Source: Saccoglossus kowalevskii
Lineage: Eukaryota; Hemichordata; Enteropneusta; Harrimaniidae
Assembly (NCBI RefSeq): GCF_000003605.2
Contig: NW_003150759.1
Coordinates: forward strand, 338,058 to 382,037
Reading direction: 5' to 3'
Length of the DNA: 43,980 nucleotides
This document shows, in pieces, positions 35,154 to 43,980 of this stretch; position 1 is the stretch's first letter; every line of letters begins with the position of its first letter. The translations under genes were made by a program, and so were the position numbers. Below the pieces are notes generated by a model. It had not been told where the DNA came from. It worked only from the letters and a program-made list of their open reading frames with translations, and made no database searches.

Positions 35154-36838
35154 TTTGAATTTATATTAATGAGCTAGTTCAATATCACCCAATCAGCAAG
35201 CACTTAATTTTGAATAATTGGGCAGTCGCGTGCGCATTATTGGCGTAAACAATGCTGAAGTTTTAAGTCAATCATTATAAAACATTTGAATAAAAGCTTA
35301 TAATGGGTATTTACAATAAATATGTTTATTAACTGAGGTACAACTTCTGTCTTTCACTGTATACAAATGATTTATAAGACAACGAAATGACCTCATCGTA
35401 TAATCCCTGCTTATACCACAGTTCTTGGACTGTCCTTATACACATTTAAATGTCTCATCTCTTAATATATTATCAGTATATCCAATGCATGACATTTATA
35501 AATGAATTTGCATATCCAAGTCTTGTATATTGAATGCACATTTTAGTCAAATTTTGTACCAGTCATGAGCGTGTTGTCTAACTACTTTTTTACTACAAAA
35601 ATATGAATGGTATTTACACCAATATTGTCATAATAAGTGATGAAATAATATTACTTTATATAATTTTTTGTATATTTGTAATACGATTATGTCACACGTT
35701 TGTATACTGAGAGCCGATCGGAGTCCCCTGTCCCATGTAGCCTGTAGTATAGAGTAGCAAAGTGCTCAAACCGTCGTACAGCTAGACGATGACCTTAAGT
35801 TTTGTCATATTTTGCATAATAAATAAAAATTAGTCTATTAGAATAACTCGTTTGTGGGATTTCAGGTGTGCCCACAGTGATTTCCCGTCAACACTTTCAA
35901 TTGTAGGTTCGCTTCGAGACCTAAGATATTGGTTCTGGACCCACACGGTTACCATTTTTAGCATATTTCATTAGGGACGAACACCTTTAAAACAGCAATT
36001 TCAAATCATATTTTGCGATTGGCTGTTCTAAATTCCGAATTCAAAACTTGGGGTACAGAAAATGCATTTCTGATTGTATGTATGTTGCCAGTTTTCCAGT
36101 CCATGTTGCGATTGCAGGGAAAATTAGGTAATCAATTGTACACGAAGATTGTACACAGGAGTCACTTAAACAAAACTCTCGGGTAAAACCACGGGCTTAT
36201 AGTGAATTCGTCTGGGATGCCACAGTAACTCATGAAATCTGAAAATTATCCATTACGGGCTTTTCTTTCGAGGGTTAGCTTGACTTCTCCGTTATTCCAC
36301 GATGCTTTGCGCAAACACCATGACGGGACAACGGACTAGTTAGGAGTTACGAATAAGTTATCACGTTACCACGCACACGTATAACGAAGTAAGTTCCAAC
36401 CAGAACTGACAAAGCGAGTGAGAGCCCGGGCCAAGATTAATTGAAAGTCACAGCACATATCACTCATCCTGTAAATACTTAATGTACATCTATGTAATCC
36501 ATTGTTAAGAAAATAATAAATCAGAACTTGAAATATACTAAATATGTGTTTTCGTTTGTTTATTTAAACAACCATGAATCGCAATGCTATTCTATGTATT
36601 TTTATATTACCTCACACCTTGCAAATAGAAGTGTGCATGGGATCGTGGAAAGAAACGGTGTACATTGCCGTGTGGTAACTGTCATAAAGGTGATTGACAG
36701 GTCATTCGTTTTTACAACTCTGGCACGAGAATTTAAATCTAGCAGGTGTGCTTGTGATTTACATAACAAAGGATGTAATCTACTGACTTGCTTTTCGAGG
36801 GCCCGCATGCCACCGTGAGACAGCTGCTAGCAAGACCA
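35154..36838. other. non-coding DNA
   Basis: No exon or element was recognised. Opposite-strand open frames at 36528-36818 (96 codons) and 36602-36808 show no family resemblance. Confidence 0.45.
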
Positions 36839-36859
36839 CATTCTGATTGGTTCCTGTGG

Positions 36860-36906
36860 AAACCCAGCTGGTATATCTGGAACTGGCCATTTACGCTCTA
36901 TAAATG
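36860..36906 (+). promoter_or_regulatory. TATA-type promoter candidate
   Basis: GATTGGTTCC (an inverted CCAAT box) near 36845 is followed by CTCTATAAATGGGCTC near 36896-36911. That TATA box stands about 70 bases upstream of the ATG of the transposase-like fragment. It may be the element's own promoter. Confidence 0.3.
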
Positions 36907-36969
36907 GGCTCGATTGAAGACAGTTGTGGTTAAATATTTCAATTGAATACTCTGTGCGTTGCTGCTGAA

Positions 36970-37101
36970 ATGCCGAAGCTTGTCACAGAGACCAAAGAAC
37001 GATTATAGGTGATAGGTCTTATTGCAAGACAAAGAGATTCTACAGACAGTGGAACTGTGGGCAGAACAATAAACAACAAACCACTGGTAAACACTAGTTA
37101 A
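36970..37101 (+). pseudogene. possible decayed transposase N-terminus
   Basis: From ATG at 36970 one frame reads MPKLVTETKERL, then a TAG, then VIGLIARQRDSTDSGTVGRT and INNKPLVNTS before TAA. The pattern of basic start, ER..IGLIA and GTVGRTINN resembles the helix-turn-helix start of Tc1-like or related transposases. The in-frame stop and short length make it non-functional. The family call is weak. Confidence 0.25.
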
Positions 37102-38716
37102 TATTGGAATACTAGTTGAAATTACATGATGTAATTTTGAAAAACGTTGCCTAACAAAACAAAGCAGTGTTTATTTTCTCTTCTGGCGTTGTTTCTTGCT
37201 ACAGATTGGAAGGTATGCTGCCACGTGTTGTACTCTATTAGTTCACATCAATATTCAGTATATTATTTTTTCTTGTCACTGTCCTGTCACCTGACTTGTA
37301 CATGTATTTCCACATGCCAGATAGAAAGTATATATATATGTTTCACCTGATACATCTATGATTGTGAGTTGCCTTGACTAGTTTGCTGAGCGTCCTGGCA
37401 ATTATTCATGATGCACTACGTAAAATAGTCACATGTAAACTGTTGGAAATAAATGCAACAATCAGACACATCGGATAACAGCGTGATATATAGTCAGTGA
37501 TGTTAATTTCAATGGCAATTTGTCTTCCTTACGCCAACTTAAAATCGCGCCCTCTATCGATTTATTATGCACCCGAATACGTAACGCACCAGGAGGTTGT
37601 TTTGCCGTCTATTGTTTTCTTCAGTTATTTGTTTTTTACCAATGCATTTTTTAAAGCAGAACAGTATCCAGCTTACGTCTTTCCGTCACGTGTTAAGTGT
37701 TTTAGCCTCTTAAGGGTTTGTGTTAAAAAATGGACGACTTCTGAATTGGGCTATAATAATATAAATAACTGCTATCAAAGCCGATAAACAAGCAATACGC
37801 GCTGCCACATACGCGCCACACGATAGAGGGCGTGGTTACACATTCTCCATGGCAGCACATGTGGTTACATACACCTCTGTCATTTTCTCGGTAACGAAGT
37901 TTTTCATTGATTTGGTTGTGAATTCATGCCTATTTAATTAGAAACGCGTATAGTGTTTTATTTCCTAGTTTATTGAGTACCTCATTTTTCTAATTGTGAA
38001 TTTATAGAGAAAGGAACAAGCGTTTCATAGTAATTCATATTGTCTACACATTTAAATGAGTGTAGTGTAAATAAGACGTATATTGTCAACGTTTTAAGGC
38101 CATGATTACATATAGTGGGGTTGATTACATTTTGATAAAACAAATTGCATATTTGATGATTATTCGTGAGATAGTATTTTTTATGGATAATTTAATTTTC
38201 CTTAATAGTTAACATTTACACACATTTTAACTCGACAAAAGCGGTTAAAAGTTTAGACAGTGCTAATTCTCGAATCACTTTCAATTCTTGTGTATTTGTA
38301 TGTTTGGCCACTCATATATCGTGATCTCGTTGGTGTCTTTCGATATATCATCGTTCGTTCGGATTCGTACACGAGTACTTCCATTGAAAAGTTCAGTTTT
38401 CATTATATTTTATGCAAATGATACTCCTATATTACGTAAATGATGACGAAAACTTACTAATAGTTGAAATGTTACATAAAAGTTAGCTGATGAGAAAGGA
38501 TATTCAAGTGTCTTTAAGACATTACTTCAGTTTACTTGATTCTTACTTAGTCATTAAACTTTCAGTATATTTAAAATATATATTAAACCTTGTAATTTGT
38601 TGGTTTGTGTTTGGTTAAAAAGAAACAACAAATACAGTAACTAAAACATTACACAGCCCAAAAAATAACCCTTCTCTCTGACTTCATAGTGACATTCACA
38701 ACACGTGCACAACAAC
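37102..38716. other. non-coding DNA
   Basis: Nothing recognised except two CTCF-like motifs (37546-37560 and 37820-37834). A 96-codon open frame at 37497-37787 has no recognisable product. Confidence 0.45.
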
Positions 38717-39683
38717 TATGGGGTGAGATCAGTGCCAAAAACATTTCTCTTAGCTTTTTACCGTTATGTTCACATTCTGTTTTCATTTTGTTAGCTTTTT
38801 ATAATTATTTCATCACTATTTTTTTAATTTTGTTAGCATTTTTACATTTTTTCATCATTATGTTCACATTATTTTTTAATTTTTTTAGCATTTTTACATT
38901 ATTTCATCATTATGTTCACATTATTTTTTAATTTCGTTAGCATTTTTACATTATTTCATCATTATGGTCACAATATTTTTTAATTTTTTTAGCATTTTTA
39001 CATTATTTCATCAATCATAAAACTGGTTACAAACCAGTTGAGCGAGGCTAACCGAGTCTTAAACTCTGTGTGGCTCGCATCCAGTCTTATTATTGGTTGT
39101 TGACACATTCTGAATAGGCCACGCCTCCAACTGTGCCGTGCTTTCGGGACAACCGTTAATTATTCGTAAATTTTTGTAGTTTTCTTGATTTATTCATAGA
39201 CCCTCTAAAAGAGGGTCTATGATTTATTCTAGTGATATCGGTAAAATAAAAGTAAGTCTTTGACGAAATTTAAAAGAGCAACTAATATTGTTCAAGCTAA
39301 TATTTTTTATAGATTTTATTTTTCAACCTTTTAAAAAATATGGGCTCACTGGAGCCGTCATCTCTTGTCCATTTCTTACACTAGATACCAGCCGATACCC
39401 CCCCCCCCCCGCTCATAGGGACTGTGTACAGTTGATTATAGTTCCTGGGCTCCCTATGGTTCAAGTTGGTTCAAATGGGAGCTCCTCGTCGCGTGACGTC
39501 AGAGATGAAATAATGTAAAATGCTAACAAAATAAAAAAACAATGTGAACATTATGGTAAAATAATATAAAAATGCGAACATAATGATAAAATACTATAAA
39601 ATACTAACAAAATGAAAAAAAAGAATGTGAACATAATGGTAAATTTCTAAGAGAAATGTTGTTGGCACTGATCTCACCCCATA
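38717..39683. mobile_element. about 970-bp foldback-like element with long, internally repeated arms
   Basis: The left arm starts TATGGGGTGAGATCAGTGCC and the right arm's reverse complement is the same for 20 bases. Both continue with ACATTTCTCTTAG and then arrays of ATTATGTTCACAT, TTTTGTTAGCATTTTTACAT and ATTTCATC. The left arm has four or five units of about 60 bases (38760-39015), and the right arm has related units (39515-39660). The middle (39016-39510) is non-repetitive and has two palindromes (39021-39039 and 39195-39221). Long inverted arms built from tandem units are the mark of foldback elements. No transposase frame. Confidence 0.65.
39187..39229. repeat. 25-bp palindrome between 9-bp direct repeats
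   Basis: ATAGACCCTCT and AGAGGGTCTAT pair perfectly around three A bases. The whole is bordered by GATTTATTC on both sides (39187-39195 and 39221-39229). It looks like two transposon tips that lost everything between them, still inside a 9-bp target duplication. Confidence 0.75.
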
Positions 39684-39774
39684 ACCAACAAGCTATTGTT
39701 GGTTTGAACCACTGTTCGAGTTCATTGGCGATAAATACATACGTCATAGTTGAATACCCTGCGAAGGGATACAT

Positions 39775-40114
39775 CACAGTATCCTCGGGGGCGGATATCC
39801 GGGCATTTTCTACCGCCTGGCAACCTTCGCGGTGAAAACAAAGACCAACAACTCACAGAAAACGGTACTTTGCGATGGTTGTTGAGAGTGCCCTGAACAG
39901 TGTAACAAGATTAGCCCTACGTGTGTAACATATATGAATTTGGTTGTTCAGGATTACTTCAAAGTTGAGTTTGTGTTGTTTTCTCGAGTTTTCACCGGCT
40001 CCACAGGCGTTCCACAGCAGCGCGCACAAAGCCCATAGAAATAGGTGGTACAGTGGTGCGCGTCTTAGCAACGTAGAACGTCTGTGACGTAGCTCCGCCC
40101 CCGAGGATATTGTG
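39775..40114. mobile_element. 340-bp CpG-rich inverted-repeat element
   Basis: The left end CACAGTATCCTCGGGGGCGG and the reverse complement of the right end, CACAATATCCTCGGGGGCGG, differ at one position in 21. An 88-codon minus-strand frame lies inside but resembles no known protein. No clear target duplication was found. It ends about 310 bases before the TRIM start codon, so it may lie in the TRIM promoter region. Confidence 0.65.
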
Positions 40115-40379
40115 TGCATAGCTCAATATTAATCTTAATTCCAGTGATTTGCATTTTTTGGGGAATTTCTGACTCACCTCCTCAAAGAAATTGTCTTTTG
40201 TTTTGTTGTGTTTTTGTCAATTCTTCGAAAACATGCATCTTTTCATTTCTCCGAACTGCATTGGACACGTGACCTGATTTGACCAATGACAAAACCAGTG
40301 TATGAGTACTAGTATCTTTGGTGGCACGTCCATTTTGGTACGCCGAGTGGAATTAGAACGAACTCACAATTATTTCACA

Positions 40380-40388
40380 CATTTGCAG
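40380..40388 (+). other. possible splice acceptor in the TRIM 5' UTR
   Basis: TTATTTCACACATTTGCAG lies 35 bases before the TRIM ATG and fits a 3' splice site. An upstream non-coding exon is possible but was not located. Confidence 0.35.
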
Positions 40389-40423
40389 TCAAGGTGAAGA
40401 CCCGTCATTCTAAATCTATCGTC

Positions 40424-42619
40424 ATGGCAACAGCAGCTCCGTCTGATAAATTCCTCGACGAGATTGACGAAACCTTTCTGAGCTGTGGTGTATGTTCTGA
40501 ACGCTACAGTAACGCCAAGGTACTTCCGTGTCAGCACAGCTTCTGTGAGCATTGTCTCATTAAGTTGGTGGAAAAGACCGGTCAACCCATTCACTGTCCG
40601 CTATGCAGACGTAAACACGATATTGAGGTATCTGATCTTCCAAATAATTATTTTATTAATGAAATTTCAGAAGCGTTTAAAAACCGCGATGTTGGATCAC
40701 AGGAACCGAAGCAGTGTGTGTGTGAAAAGAGTCATGCTAATCAAAGATGTTTGGATTGTGCCTTAGATATTTGCGACGCATGCGCAAGGGCACACCTCCG
40801 TATGCCACTAACACAATCACATCGTATCACCTCATTGGAGTCGTACCAAAGTTTGATTGTCAAAGACCCTAGTTCAGTTCATTCGGCTACGTACTGTGAT
40901 AAGCATACCGATTCGGCTGTGAAATTCTACTGTGATTCATGTGAAGTAGCAATCTGTCTAGAGTGTACAGTGATTGATCATCGTGATCATAAGCAGAGAT
41001 ATCTGAAAGACGCTGCAGCGGAGTATAAAGACGAACTTGTAGCAAACGCAGAACAACTAAAGGTGAAAGAAAATGAAGTACATGACAGTAAAGATACAAT
41101 ACAACGGATGGTTGATTCGTTGGAAACACGCTATCGTCAAGAAAAGAAACGCCTTGAAATCCACACGGAGAAGACGATTGAAGAAATCACCAGAAAAATA
41201 CGCAATGCAAGCAAACAACTGATGGACGAGCTAAAAGATGAATACAAGAATAGAGAAGTGAATTTAAGAGTACAAATAAAAGAATTGGAAAGTTCTGAAA
41301 ATTCAATAAAGTATGCCAGGGAATACACGAACAATCTGATGCATTATGGGAATCCGGTACACATGATGTCAGCAAAGAATGGAGTGACGTCACTGTTAAC
41401 AGAAATACAGACACTAGAGACGAAACAAACACCAGTTGACGATGACGACATTCAGTTTATTCCATCAGATAACTCCTCCATGATACAAGTACTCGGTGCA
41501 TTGCAATGTAAGCCAACATATGTCATAGGTCATGTACCAGATATGACAAGAGTTGGTGACAACATCAATATCACTGTGACCACAAAGAAGGGAAATGCCT
41601 ACACACAAAAACAGTCACTGAGAGCAGAGATAAAGACACCGGATATGAAGACTGAAGACGTTGAGGTCAAAGACAATAAAAATACCAGCCTGTCTGTGAG
41701 GTACACTACTAAGATGATAGGTGAACATGAACTCTCAATAACAGCTTATAAAACACATGTATTTGGTTCACCTGTTAAGATTAATGTGATTCCAAAAAAA
41801 GGATTATTACGTAAATTTGGAGGAAAAGGTTCAGCAGTAGAACAGTTACGTAATCCATATGGAGTAATTATGACCAGGAATAGAAATGCATTGGTGTGTG
41901 ATACAGGAAATAATAGATTACAAATATTCACATTAGATGGCAATCATTTAAATTTAATTGAATTCACAAATTTTGCCGAACCATTCAGTCCAAGATATTC
42001 AGCAATATCAGATGATGGTTACATATTCACAACAAGTTACAAAAAGGTTGTTGTGTGTGATGTGAACGGGAAATTGATAAGAGTGTTTGGCAGTAAGGAA
42101 TTACAGTACCCAATGGGGCTGGCAATTAGTCCGATTAATGGTAATGTCTATGTTGTTGACAATGGATCTCATTGTGTGAGAATTTACAGTCAACTTGGGG
42201 TTTATATGACGTCATTCGGGAGTAGTGGTACCGGGGATTCACAGTTCAATGGTCCCTGGGATATTGCTATTGGTAACACAGGTAATATTATAGTGTCTGA
42301 CCTTCGCAACAATCGTATTCAGATATTTGACAACAACTGCAGATTTTTAAATGTATTCGGGGGTCGAGGGACCAAGGAAGGGGAGTTGAATAGCCCTCAG
42401 GGTGTAGCTGCAGATACAGATGGATGTGTGTATGTATGTGACTATCATAACAATAGAGTTCAGAAATTTGACCCACAAGGCAAGTTTATTGCACGGATTG
42501 ACAGCATTGAAGATGATGTTAGTAGTCATAGAGGAATATACGTCACTGATGATAAACCATTTGGTAAAGTAGTCGTTACAGAGTGGAATCGGGGTTGTGT
42601 AAAAGTACTTACTCAATGA
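40424..42619 (+). CDS. TRIM-NHL RING E3 ubiquitin ligase (RING, B-boxes, coiled coil, filamin, NHL)
   Basis: A single 2196-base open frame gives 731 residues without introns. The ATG at 40424 (GTCATGG) is the best start; an upstream GTG in the same frame is not used in animals. The RING finger is complete: C21-x2-C24-x11-C36-x-H38-x2-C41-x2-C44-x13-C58-x2-C61. A B-box 1 like Cys/His cluster follows (98-133), then B-box 2 (C158, H161, C170, C173, C178, C181, H186, H189). A heptad-rich coiled coil spans about 195-310, a filamin/ABP280-type domain about 362-460, and NHL beta-propeller repeats from about 465 to the end (for example NPYGVIMTRNRNALVCDTGN and RIQIFDNN). Family members ubiquitinate bound proteins, and some bind RNA through the NHL propeller. 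The architecture is that of TRIM71 or TRIM2/3, but an intronless gene in an apparent local duplication suggests a lineage-specific paralogue. I give no symbol. It is probably cytoplasmic; the target is unknown. Confidence 0.95.
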   Translation: MATAAPSDKFLDEIDETFLSCGVCSERYSNAKVLPCQHSFCEHCLIKLVEKTGQPIHCPLCRRKHDIEVSDLPNNYFINEISEAFKNRDVGSQEPKQCVCEKSHANQRCLDCALDICDACARAHLRMPLTQSHRITSLESYQSLIVKDPSSVHSATYCDKHTDSAVKFYCDSCEVAICLECTVIDHRDHKQRYLKDAAAEYKDELVANAEQLKVKENEVHDSKDTIQRMVDSLETRYRQEKKRLEIHTEKTIEEITRKIRNASKQLMDELKDEYKNREVNLRVQIKELESSENSIKYAREYTNNLMHYGNPVHMMSAKNGVTSLLTEIQTLETKQTPVDDDDIQFIPSDNSSMIQVLGALQCKPTYVIGHVPDMTRVGDNINITVTTKKGNAYTQKQSLRAEIKTPDMKTEDVEVKDNKNTSLSVRYTTKMIGEHELSITAYKTHVFGSPVKINVIPKKGLLRKFGGKGSAVEQLRNPYGVIMTRNRNALVCDTGNNRLQIFTLDGNHLNLIEFTNFAEPFSPRYSAISDDGYIFTTSYKKVVVCDVNGKLIRVFGSKELQYPMGLAISPINGNVYVVDNGSHCVRIYSQLGVYMTSFGSSGTGDSQFNGPWDIAIGNTGNIIVSDLRNNRIQIFDNNCRFLNVFGGRGTKEGELNSPQGVAADTDGCVYVCDYHNNRVQKFDPQGKFIARIDSIEDDVSSHRGIYVTDDKPFGKVVVTEWNRGCVKVLTQ

Positions 42620-42850
42620 AATGTGAGATGTGTGACTGGAATTGAATCTAAAATCAAGTTATGTTATGATCTGACGATTGTGCCATTTTTAAAGGCAATG
42701 TCCAGCATTGTAATACCATAACAAAATCAAAAAAGCTTATACTCTTGACAATATTTTTGCCTAGATATAATGTGCTGTCTTGGTGAAAGTAAAAAACAAA
42801 CATTATTTTTTTTTAATCCATTGAATCTTGTTGATGAATATATGTGTGTT
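42620..42850. other. short spacer between TRIM copies
   Basis: 231 bases holding the 3' end of the first TRIM gene. No AATAAA was noticed close to the stop. The last bases (GTGTGTTTTCAG) look like a splice acceptor just where similarity between the copies begins. Confidence 0.4.
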
Positions 42851-43980
42851 TTCAGAAGCGTTTAAAAACCGCGATGTTGGATCACAGGAACCGAAGCAGT
42901 GTGTGTGTGAAAAGAGTCATGCTAATCAAAGATGTTTGGATTGTGCCTTAGATATTTGCGACGCATGCGCAAGGGCACACCTCCGTATGCCACTAACACA
43001 ATCACATCGTATCACCTCATTGGAGTCGTACCAAAGTTTGATTGTCAAGGACCCTAGTTCAGTTCATTCGACTACGTACTGTGATAAGCATACCGATTCG
43101 GCTGTGAAATTCTACTGTGATTCATGTGAAGTAGCAATCTGTGCACAGTGATTGATCATCGCGATCATAAGCAGAGATATCTGAAAGACGCAGCAGCGGA
43201 GTATAAAGACAAACTTGTAGCAAACGCAGAACAACTAAAGGTGAAAGAAAATGAAGTACGTGACAGTAAAGATACAATACAACGAATGGCTGATTCGTTG
43301 AAAACACGCTATCGTCAAGAAAAGAAACGCCTTGAAATCCACACGGAGAAGACGATTGAAGAAATCACCAGAAAAATACGCAATGCAAGTAAACAAATGA
43401 TGGACGAGCTGAAAGATGAATACAAAAATAGAGAAGTGAATTTAAAAGTACAAATGAAAGAATTGGAAAGTTCTGAAAATTCAATAAAGTATGCCAGGGA
43501 ATACACGAACAATCTGATGCATTATGGGAATCCGGTACACCTGATGTCAGCAAAGAATGGAGTGACGTCACTGTTAACAGAAATACAGACACTAGTGACG
43601 AAACAAACACCAGTTGACAATGACGACATTCAGTTTATTCCATCAGGTAACTCCTCCATGATACAAGTACTGTAAAATGACTAATTTTCACTGGGTTTAA
43701 ATTTCACTGATTTACCATTTCAGGCATATTCAGTGGGTTTTAAATTCACGGTTTCGTCATTTAGATAATGTGTTCTATGCTAAATTTTACATATTCACTG
43801 TGTTTTAATTTAGCGCATTTTTCCAGTCAGCGAAATAAGCTAAATTAAAACCCAGTGAATAATTACCCCCTTTACAGTACTCGGTACATTGCAATGTAAA
43901 CCAACATATGTCATAGGTCATTTACCAGATATGACAAGAGTTGGTGATAAGATCGATATAACTGTGACCACAAAGAAGGG
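42851..43980 (+). pseudogene. second TRIM-NHL copy, RING missing, frameshifted and MITE-interrupted
   Basis: From TTCAGAAGCG at 42851 the sequence follows the first TRIM gene (from 40666) almost base for base to the window end. It starts after the RING, so no C3HC4 finger is present. At 43143 ten bases of the intact gene are replaced by three, a net loss of seven. This shifts the frame in B-box 2 and puts a TGA at 43149. The coiled coil region then stays open from 43148 to 43675. A 208-bp MITE (43670-43877) sits after the codon matching V356 and brings another stop. Filamin-domain sequence resumes at 43878 and leaves the window. High similarity implies a recent duplication. Most likely a pseudogene; the uninterrupted stretches could still be transcribed. 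Confidence 0.85.
43670..43877. mobile_element. MITE family A copy inside the TRIM pseudogene
   Basis: The intact gene reads CAAGTACTCGGTGC. The copy reads CAAGTA, then 208 bases starting CTGTAAAATGAC and ending CCTTTACAG, then TACTCGGTAC. TA was therefore duplicated, and the terminal repeat is at least CTGTAAA. The interior matches 4862-5047 in the opposite orientation. The empty site in the intact TRIM gene fixes the ends exactly. Confidence 0.95.

Noticed and set aside
40394-40423. GTG as an upstream start of the TRIM gene
   Set aside because: Animal genes rarely start at GTG. The ATG at 40424 leads straight into a normal TRIM N-terminus, and a likely splice acceptor lies just upstream.
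41187-41432. Minus-strand frames inside the TRIM coding region
   Set aside because: Antisense shadows of the coiled coil; the same frames recur in the second TRIM copy because the DNA is duplicated.

Overview
This window is animal nuclear DNA, most likely from a marine invertebrate. It is AT-rich and gene-poor, its genes are split by GT-AG introns, and it is packed with small terminal-inverted-repeat transposons, decayed LINE ends and minisatellites. The exons of a RAD6/UBE2A/B gene and a RING/B-box/filamin/NHL TRIM protein point to Metazoa. An intronless TRIM-NHL gene with a nearby copy would suit lineages with TRIM-NHL expansions (amphioxus, hemichordates, molluscs), but the sequence alone does not settle the phylum. 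One 50-base assembly gap lies at 15091-15140.

Layout. 1-3.4 kb: non-coding, with small tandem repeats and one inverted-repeat element. 3.6-4.8 kb: exons 1-3 of a UBE2A/UBE2B (RAD6) ubiquitin-conjugating enzyme gene on +. The exons with the active-site cysteine were not found in the window. 4.8-11.3 kb: transposon graveyard, with three small TA-flanked MITEs, a 0.7 kb element made of TCGGCACGTGCCGA-type palindromes, a dead LINE 3' end and a possible pogo/Tigger-like end. 11.3-30.3 kb: mostly non-coding, with a CpG-richer stretch around 13 kb, a possible exon at 13560-13622, a second LINE end beside the gap, a 31-bp minisatellite at 16.9-17.4 kb, a 30-bp decayed minisatellite at 24.8-25.3 kb, and several copies of an inverted-repeat family carrying NRF1-like GCGCAYGCGC sites.

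30.4-34.3 kb: a clear eight-exon + strand gene for a small ankyrin-repeat protein. All introns are phase 0. The six repeats form two tandem copies of a three-exon module, and the protein ends in a CaaX box (CAVL). Its second intron is filled by a 21-bp minisatellite that stays open in frame with exon 2. 35-40.1 kb: inverted-repeat elements, one with 9-bp flanking direct repeats, a decayed transposase-like start, a 1 kb foldback-like element and a 340-bp CpG-rich element.

40.4-42.6 kb: an intact, intronless 731-residue TRIM-NHL E3 ligase gene on +. 42.85 kb to the window end: a very similar partial copy that has lost its RING, carries a frameshift in B-box 2, and is interrupted by a 208-bp MITE of the family also found in the UBE2 intron. 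The two ubiquitin genes (an E2 and an E3) are far apart and nothing in the sequence shows that they act together.
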